Assembly (NCBI RefSeq): GCF_002288925.2
Contig: NW_022098037.1
Coordinates: 956,384-1,020,383, forward strand
Origin: Delphinapterus leucas
Lineage: Eukaryota > Chordata > Mammalia > Artiodactyla > Monodontidae
Direction: 5' to 3'
DNA: 64,000 nucleotides
The notes below the pieces were generated by a model that did not search any database, had not been told where the DNA came from, and saw nothing but the letters and a program-made list of their open reading frames with translations. Position numbers and translations under genes: made by a program. Positions within the stretch are counted from its first letter, which is position 1, and every line of letters begins with the position of its first letter. Of the stretch, positions 62,001 to 64,000 are shown piece after piece.

Positions 62001-63388
62001 ATTTCAAGATGAAAGAAACCTGGAAGAGGGCTTCCCTGGTGGCACAGTGGTTAAGAATCTGCCTGCCAATGCACAGGACACGGGTTCGATCCCTGGCCCA
62101 CGAAGATCCCACATGCCACGGAGCAACTAAGCTCGTGTGCCACAAATACTAAGCCTGCGCTCTAGAGCCCGTGAGCCACAACTACTGAGCCCATGTGCCA
62201 CAACTACTGAAGCCCGTGCGCCTAGAGCCCATGCTCTGCAACAAGAGAGGCCACCACAATGAGAAGCCCACACGCAGCAACAAAGAGTAGCCCCTGCTCA
62301 CCACAACCAGAGAAAAGCCCGCGTGCAGTGAAGACCCAACGCAACCAAAAATAAAATAAATAAAATAAAATAAATAAATATATATATATAAAAAAAGAAA
62401 CCTGGAAGACATTTAAATGTTTGTCATTTTCACATTGAAGCTATAATTGTTCTAGTGGAATAATGAACATTTTTCTACTGATAAAGTTAATTTGTATTAT
62501 CAGGACTCGCAAAACGGAGGCTGCTCTAGTGACCTGGTCCACTTCACAAACCTAAACCTAAGTCAGTTTGCACTTAAAGGAAACACCTTTCAAGGAAATG
62601 TATCATACACCAGTCACAATCCTCCTGCTCCAGCTTTAGTGAGCTCACCTCACCCTAGACAACAGGACTCGATAGATTCACAAGAGAATCCCCAACCTCT
62701 GTGCCAATTAAGCCGTTTCCTCACTGCTGCTTCAAATGCTCTATAAAACTCACTCTTGACTAAATTTCCTCTGGAAGAGTGTTCCACTGCTTGTGAGCAC
62801 TGTAATCTGCTAATCCATGGATTGTTTTCCCTTAAATAAGGGACATCAAACTCATCACTAAAATCTTTTAGTTTTGTCATTTGATACTACCAAATCGTTG
62901 ATGATAATTTGTTAAAAAAAAAAAAAAAAGCAATTTGTAACAGGGAATATTTAAGACCAAATCTATTGGCCAAATTGATGGAGGAGAAAAGGAAAAAATT
63001 TTAAAAGCTTAAAAACTTTTAAGCTTTAAATTAATTGTACTAAACACACCTTATCTGGTGTCATCAGCATAGTTGACTCAGTTTTTATGCCAGACTGATG
63101 AATATTCACAAACATTCCTGAATCTAACAGTCCTGCTGACCTGTAACAAATAAGTACAAATTTTAGCCTTAGTTTCACTGGGAAGAAAAACAAATTACCA
63201 GCTCCTTAATATATGTGGTTTTTGGTTGTTTTTACTATACCTTGCAGTTTCACTATCTGTTACAAAAGTTGGAGTTGCAGCTAATGGGCTTCGAAGGTCT
63301 TTTCGAATGTAGATTTTTTCTGTTGAAGCGGCACAGTTGGAAGATTTTTCTCTTGATACTTCAATGGGTTTTCTTTCACACTGAACAG
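37890..63388 (-). CDS. NR2C1: NR2C1 (TR2), partial: 9 coding exons to the stop; 5' part outside the window
   Basis: Nuclear receptor subfamily 2 group C member 1 (testicular receptor 2), an orphan receptor that binds direct repeats of AGGTCA and, with TR4, represses targets such as embryonic globin genes. Coding exons on the minus strand are 63241-63388, 63050-63140, 58691-58875, 57313-57478, 51516-51637, 44480-44619, 42754-42891, 40208-40313 and 37890-38064. They total 1271 nt and encode the last 422 residues of an approximately 603-residue protein. Landmarks in order: VQCERKPIEVSREK just after the zinc fingers; the hinge (KAESCQGDLSTLA, FDTLAKALNPGES); the ligand-binding domain from LTMPSPMPEYLNVHYIGES with helix 3-5 signature SASRLLFLSMHWALSIPSF; the C terminus KMEPADYNSQIIGHSI. 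The zinc-finger DNA-binding domain must lie above 64000. No frameshift or premature stop was found. Confidence 0.97.
38207..38414 (+). repeat. CHR SINE, short GC-rich subfamily
   Basis: Well-preserved element in the last NR2C1 intron, antisense to the gene. TAAAATAAAACCTTTA flanks both ends as target duplication. Confidence 0.95.
38735..38900 (+). repeat. MIR SINE
   Basis: AGAGCATAAATTATGGAATC, TTAGCTATGTGAATGCATG, CACAGTGTTGTGACAATCAAC. Confidence 0.65.
38990..39510. other. NR2C1 last intron: unrecognised segment
   Basis: No repeat or exon recognised. Confidence 0.4.
39520..39750 (-). repeat. MIR SINE
   Basis: Antisense MIR: ACCATTATCTGCATTTTACAGG, AAATAACTTGCCCAAAGCC, TACTGCTAGTAAGTGACAGG. 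Confidence 0.85.
39945..40050 (+). repeat. MIR SINE fragment
   Basis: TGAGAGTCAGACTACCTGGC, GTGTGACTTTGAGCAAGTTAC, TTAACCTCTCTGTGCTAAAG. Confidence 0.8.
40208..40313 (-). CDS. NR2C1: NR2C1 coding exon: ligand-binding domain
   Basis: 106 nt (2 + 34 codons + 2) encoding HPGLENMQQIEKFQEKAYVE to ITKTYPDDTY. The acceptor reads GTTTCAG and the donor GTATCT. Confidence 0.97.
40314..40670. other. NR2C1 intron: unrecognised segment
   Basis: No repeat or exon recognised. Confidence 0.4.
40674..41076 (-). mobile_element. 5'-truncated L1, cetacean-type 3' UTR
   Basis: Antisense L1 3' UTR: TTACTGGAGTATAATTGC, CACCCTCCCTATCCCACCCC, GAGCTGATCTCCCTGTGCTAC, CTTCAGAACCATTTTTTTTT. Bordered by AAAGTATTTTT on both sides. 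Relatively young. Confidence 0.85.
41125..41465 (-). mobile_element. Older L1 3' UTR fragment
   Basis: TAACTGAAGTATAATTGACATAC, ATGATCACCACAATAAGTCTAG, CCACCCCTCAAAG: the old L1 3' UTR pattern in antisense. Confidence 0.75.
41480..42240. other. NR2C1 intron: unrecognised segment
   Basis: AT-rich; no repeat or exon recognised. Confidence 0.4.
42246..42735 (-). mobile_element. L1M 3' fragment next to an NR2C1 exon
   Basis: Antisense L1: GTGCAACCATCACCACAATC, AGACACTTCAGATAAACGG, ATTCCATTGTATCTATATATT, ACTTGGGTTGTTTCCACTTTG. It ends about 20 bp before the exon at 42754. Confidence 0.8.
42754..42891 (-). CDS. NR2C1: NR2C1 coding exon: ligand-binding domain
   Basis: 138 nt (2 + 45 codons + 1) encoding KMSTERRKLLMEHIFKLQEF to GYEYAYLKAIVLFSP. 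The acceptor reads TTAAAG and the donor GTATAT. EYAYLKAIVLFSPD is the conserved helix 8-9 block of nuclear receptors. Confidence 0.97.
42900..43838. other. NR2C1 intron: unrecognised segment
   Basis: No repeat or exon recognised. Confidence 0.4.
43840..44155 (+). repeat. CHR SINE, long type
   Basis: GGGACTTCCCTGGTGGTGC to GAAGACCCAACACAGCACCC and poly-A. AAAAACTGGT on both sides. Confidence 0.95.
44480..44619 (-). CDS. NR2C1: NR2C1 coding exon: ligand-binding domain
   Basis: 140 nt (1 + 46 codons + 1) encoding QENSILLVKAYWNELFTLGL to ATFVNCLHSSLQQ. The acceptor reads TTTTTATAG and the donor GTAAAA. The YWNELFTLGLAQCW segment is typical of the NR2 ligand-binding fold. Confidence 0.97.
44640..45180. 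other. NR2C1 intron: unrecognised segment
   Basis: No repeat or exon recognised. Confidence 0.35.
45190..45330 (+). repeat. MIR SINE fragment
   Basis: CACCAGGGTTATAAAGCCTAG, ATTAGGCAAATAAGAGTCC, AAAGAGTTGTTATGAGAC. Confidence 0.55.
45355..45450 (-). repeat. L2 LINE fragment
   Basis: Antisense L2: TATGCCAGGTACTGTTCTAGG, CAATAAACAAGATGAATAAAG. Confidence 0.65.
45770..46210 (+). mobile_element. L2 LINE 3' fragment split by a SINE
   Basis: TCTTGGAATGTGCTTTCCCC, CTAATTCCTATTTATTCCTC and, after the SINE, GTCTCCTATACTAGATTAAAACC, TTCTGTATCTCAGTGAACAG. Confidence 0.6.
45865..45977 (-). repeat. CHR-related short tRNA SINE
   Basis: Antisense: CAGCATGTGGGATGTGAATT, GATCAGGGATCGAAACTGTG, CCACTGGTCCGCCAGGGAAG. 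AGAGCTCACTTTT flanks both sides. Confidence 0.9.
46771..47051 (+). repeat. CHR SINE, long type with internal deletion
   Basis: GGCTTCCCTGGTGGCACAG to CAGCCAAAAATAAATTTT. Target duplication AAATCTCCATAT. About 60 bases shorter than full-length neighbours, in the GCCACAACTACTGAAGCC region. Confidence 0.93.
47088..47217 (+). repeat. CHR-related short tRNA SINE
   Basis: GGAAATTCCCTGGTGGTCC, GGGTTCAATCCCTGGTCGG, GATCCTGCAAGCTGCATGACC, A-rich tail. It lies only about 40 bp after the previous SINE. Confidence 0.93.
47227..47880 (+). mobile_element. L1M 3' fragment
   Basis: AGATGGATAAAATCCAGTATTG, ATTCCACTTGTAAGAAGC, CCATAAAATGGAATACTTAGG, GGGTTAGTTACCTCTGGAG. Non-coding. Confidence 0.7.
48254..48443 (-). 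repeat. CHR-related SINE variant with distinct 3' part
   Basis: Antisense: TTTAAAGTCTTTATTGAATTTG, TTTTTTGGCCACGAGGCATG, CCCTGCATTGGAAGAC, end CCAGGGAAGTCC. Flanked by TCTATTTACA. Confidence 0.85.
48585..48790 (-). repeat. MIR SINE
   Basis: Antisense MIR: CTAATTTACAGATGTAGAAGTGG, CTCAGTTAAATAACAGAGC, ATTTGAACCAAGGTGGTC. Confidence 0.7.
49068..49103 (+). repeat. Exact 18-bp tandem duplication
   Basis: TTCACAAATAGATATAGG occurs twice head to tail. Confidence 0.95.
49987..50036 (+). repeat. Exact 25-bp tandem duplication
   Basis: Two identical 25-bp units head to tail, each beginning ATAAGAGTTTACGTAGCAAT. Confidence 0.95.
51516..51637 (-). CDS. NR2C1: NR2C1 coding exon: ligand-binding domain helices 1-5 region
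   Basis: 122 nt (40 codons + 2) encoding LTMPSPMPEYLNVHYIGESA and then SRLLFLSMHWALSIPSFQAL. The second half is the nuclear-receptor helix 3-5 signature region. The acceptor reads CGCACTAG and the donor GTAAGT. Confidence 0.97.
51640..52490. other. NR2C1 intron: unrecognised segment
   Basis: No repeat or exon recognised. Confidence 0.4.
52490..53010 (+). mobile_element. L1M 3' fragment
   Basis: GGTGATGATACAGGGAAACAC, CGGGCAATTTGGCTGTATC, CATTTCAGCACCACTCTTAAC, ACAGTGGCTACCTCTATGG. Non-coding. Confidence 0.7.
53110..54170. other. NR2C1 intron: mostly unrecognised
   Basis: A two-copy imperfect repeat of AAATACTTATAATATGTAAATG near 53558-53601 is the only visible structure. Confidence 0.4.
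54173..54538 (+). repeat. CHR SINE, long type
   Basis: GGGGACTTCCCTGGTGGCAC to CAGCCAAAAATAAATAAAAA with an expanded AAAT tail. Confidence 0.95.
54545..54625 (+). repeat. MIR fragment
   Basis: AGCAGACCTGGATTCTATAA then TTAGCTGTGTGACCCTGGA. Confidence 0.65.
54630..54980 (-). repeat. L2 LINE fragment
   Basis: Antisense L2 pattern: CACTAAGCTAGGTGTTGTAC, GGGCAATGGAAAACTACTGAAG, ATATCACTCTGCTACCAGTG. Confidence 0.6.
54985..56600. other. NR2C1 intron: unrecognised segment
   Basis: About 1.6 kb with no recognised repeat or exon. Confidence 0.4.
56615..56828 (+). repeat. CHR SINE, short GC-rich subfamily
   Basis: GAGCTTCCCTGGTGGCGCAG to GCGTACCGCAAAAAAAATAA. AAATAAAGCTGAGAG flanks both ends. Confidence 0.95.
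56845..57270. other. NR2C1 intron: unrecognised segment
   Basis: AT-rich; no repeat or exon recognised. Confidence 0.4.
57281..57306. repeat. AT-rich microsatellite beside an NR2C1 donor site
   Basis: ATATATATATATACATATAT-type run ending 7 bp from the splice donor of the exon 57313-57478. Confidence 0.9.
57313..57478 (-). CDS. NR2C1: NR2C1 coding exon: hinge to start of ligand-binding domain
   Basis: 166 nt (1 + 55 codons) encoding AFDTLAKALNPGESTACQSS to LLSDSHVAFR. The acceptor reads CCTTATAG. The donor is a weak GTATTT with an AT microsatellite starting a few bases into the intron. Confidence 0.96.
57480..58690. other. NR2C1 intron: unrecognised segment
   Basis: About 1.2 kb with no recognised repeat. 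Confidence 0.4.
58691..58875 (-). CDS. NR2C1: NR2C1 coding exon: hinge
   Basis: 185 nt (61 codons + 2) encoding AESCQGDLSTLASVVTSLAN to QEMQTNGDVS. The donor is GTAAGG. The acceptor is AAG preceded by a run of 19 Ts. There may be one extra residue (FHQEMQ) relative to the human protein as I remember it. Confidence 0.96.
58900..59835. other. NR2C1 intron: unrecognised segment
   Basis: No repeat family or exon recognised. Confidence 0.35.
59839..60180 (-). repeat. CHR SINE, divergent long variant
   Basis: Antisense: TTTTTTGGCTCTACTGGGTC, GTGGGATCTTAGTTCCCTGAC, GATCGAACCCGTGTCCCCTG, end CCACCGAGAAAGTCC. More diverged than its neighbours. Confidence 0.88.
60261..60645 (-). repeat. CHR SINE, long type
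   Basis: Antisense: TTATTTATTTTTTGGGGCTG to CCACCAGGGAAGTCC. CTTCATTTCTT-like flanks. About 80 bp from the previous SINE in the same orientation. Confidence 0.94.
60800..60980 (-). repeat. MIR SINE
   Basis: Antisense MIR: TTAATCCTCACAACAACCCTG, GTGGAGGCAGGATGGGAAG, TCGTAACCACTGCTCC. Confidence 0.8.
61390..61545 (-). repeat. MIR SINE
   Basis: Antisense MIR: TTATTTTACAGATGAGGAAAG, AAATAACTTGCCCAAGGTTATG, CAGCTAGTAAATGGCAGATG. Confidence 0.88.
61550..62010. other. NR2C1 intron: unrecognised segment
   Basis: A 96-codon open frame exists on the plus strand; no family resemblance. Confidence 0.35.
62028..62394 (+). repeat. CHR SINE, long type
   Basis: GGGCTTCCCTGGTGGCACAG to CAACCAAAAATAAAATAAAT and a TA-rich end. 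AAAGAAACCTGGAAGA flanks both ends. Confidence 0.95.
62400..63049. other. NR2C1 intron: unrecognised segment
   Basis: No repeat recognised with confidence; the segment 62560-62830 is less AT-rich than its surroundings. Confidence 0.35.
63050..63140 (-). CDS. NR2C1: NR2C1 coding exon: hinge
   Basis: 91 nt (1 + 30 codons) encoding SAGLLDSGMFVNIHQSGIK to LMTPDK. The acceptor reads GTTACAG and the donor GTGTGT. Confidence 0.96.
63241..63388 (-). CDS. NR2C1: NR2C1 coding exon: end of DNA-binding extension and start of hinge
   Basis: 148 nt (2 + 48 codons + 2). It starts by completing a Ser codon, then encodes VQCERKPIEVSREKSSN to TPTFVTDSETA. The acceptor reads TTTTTGTAG and the donor GTATAG. This is the most upstream NR2C1 exon in the window. 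Confidence 0.96.
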
Positions 63389-63920
63389 CTACAAAAATGT
63401 GTCAAACTTATATCACAATGCAGAATTTACAGGCAATTACAAATGTAAGCTTTAGGTCAGCAATGCTGCTAATGGGAGACGTGGTTACTGTAACTGAACT
63501 CCAAGGATAACCATCAATCTTTAGAAATTATTTGCAAGTTCAAAAAAGTTGCTTCAAAAGAGTAAAACTGGCCAATGTGCATCTCTTGTTCTCTTTTCTC
63601 TCCCTGCCCCAGCCGTGGCAGAAATGTAGAAGAACTCCTATTTTTTAAAAGCTCAAAAAGGAAACCTGAAGTTAGGAGTCCTTTAATTACCTATATAAGA
63701 GTATTAAAAAATGAAGTAATATTTAACCAACTGAAAACAATACTAATAGAGAACCACAAATAGACTGAAGTTAAATCTTTTTTCAGTTAAGGGCAGGGAG
63801 ACTTTTGAGAAGCAATTCAATTGCTTAGTCTTCATTTATAAAACAGAGGTAATATATTTAATTTATTTTATAGCAATTTTATTTCATGATACTTAGGAGA
63901 TGGTATACTGTAGCTGTTAA
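63389..63920. other. NR2C1 intron upstream of the first exon in view
   Basis: No repeat or exon recognised. The preceding exon, which should encode the second zinc finger region, is not within the window. Confidence 0.45.
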
Positions 63921-63924
63921 ATAT

Positions 63925-64000
63925 ACATTTCCTGAGAAGAAATAAACTGCCAAGATTAAAGTCCAAGTTCTGCCACTTATTAGTTGTGTGACCTTGGGCA
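63925..64000 (+). repeat. MIR fragment at window edge
   Basis: AGTCCAAGTTCTGCCACTTAT then TAGTTGTGTGACCTTGGGCA, the MIR core; continues beyond the window. Confidence 0.8.

Overview
This is a stretch of mammalian nuclear DNA, almost certainly from a cetacean. It carries about 29 tRNA-derived SINEs of the CHR family, recognised by the GGCTTCCCTGGTGG head, the tRNA-like GGGTTCGATCCCTGG box B and the CAGCCAAAAATAAATAAA tail. These include the short GC-rich subfamily (CCGCTGAGCCTGCGCGTCC) typical of whales and dolphins. The spliced genes, MIR/L2/MLT1 fossils and L1 fragments also rule out a prokaryotic or viral source.

Two protein-coding genes are present, both on the minus strand, in the same order and orientation as I recall for human 12q22. 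NDUFA12 (complex I accessory subunit) is complete: four coding exons between 24911 (ATG) and 1675 (stop), encoding 145 residues. Its CpG-rich promoter holds a perfect NRF1 palindrome and an ETS/GABP-type site. NR2C1 (orphan nuclear receptor TR2) is partial: nine coding exons from 63388 down to the stop at 37890. They encode the hinge and the whole ligand-binding domain, while the DNA-binding domain and 5' end lie beyond base 64000. All exon junctions were checked by hand; phases and lengths close without a frameshift.

Layout: 1-1574 is sequence downstream of NDUFA12. 1575-24911 is NDUFA12, with an 18.7 kb last intron full of repeats. 24912-25100 is its promoter. 25100-37560 is intergenic and dominated by old LINE and LTR debris, including a 2.3 kb minus-strand L1 ORF2 fragment. 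37560-64000 is NR2C1. The two genes are functionally unrelated (mitochondrial respiration versus nuclear repression).

The rest is interspersed repeats. I found no new coding system. The points most worth a second look are an exact 127-bp tandem duplication 280 bp inside NDUFA12 intron 1; two SINEs sharing the same non-SINE 3' tail (possible source-gene transduction); a double SINE hit at one target; a weak NR2C1 splice donor abutting an AT microsatellite; a T19 splice acceptor tract; and an assembly gap of exactly ten Ns inside a GAAA microsatellite.
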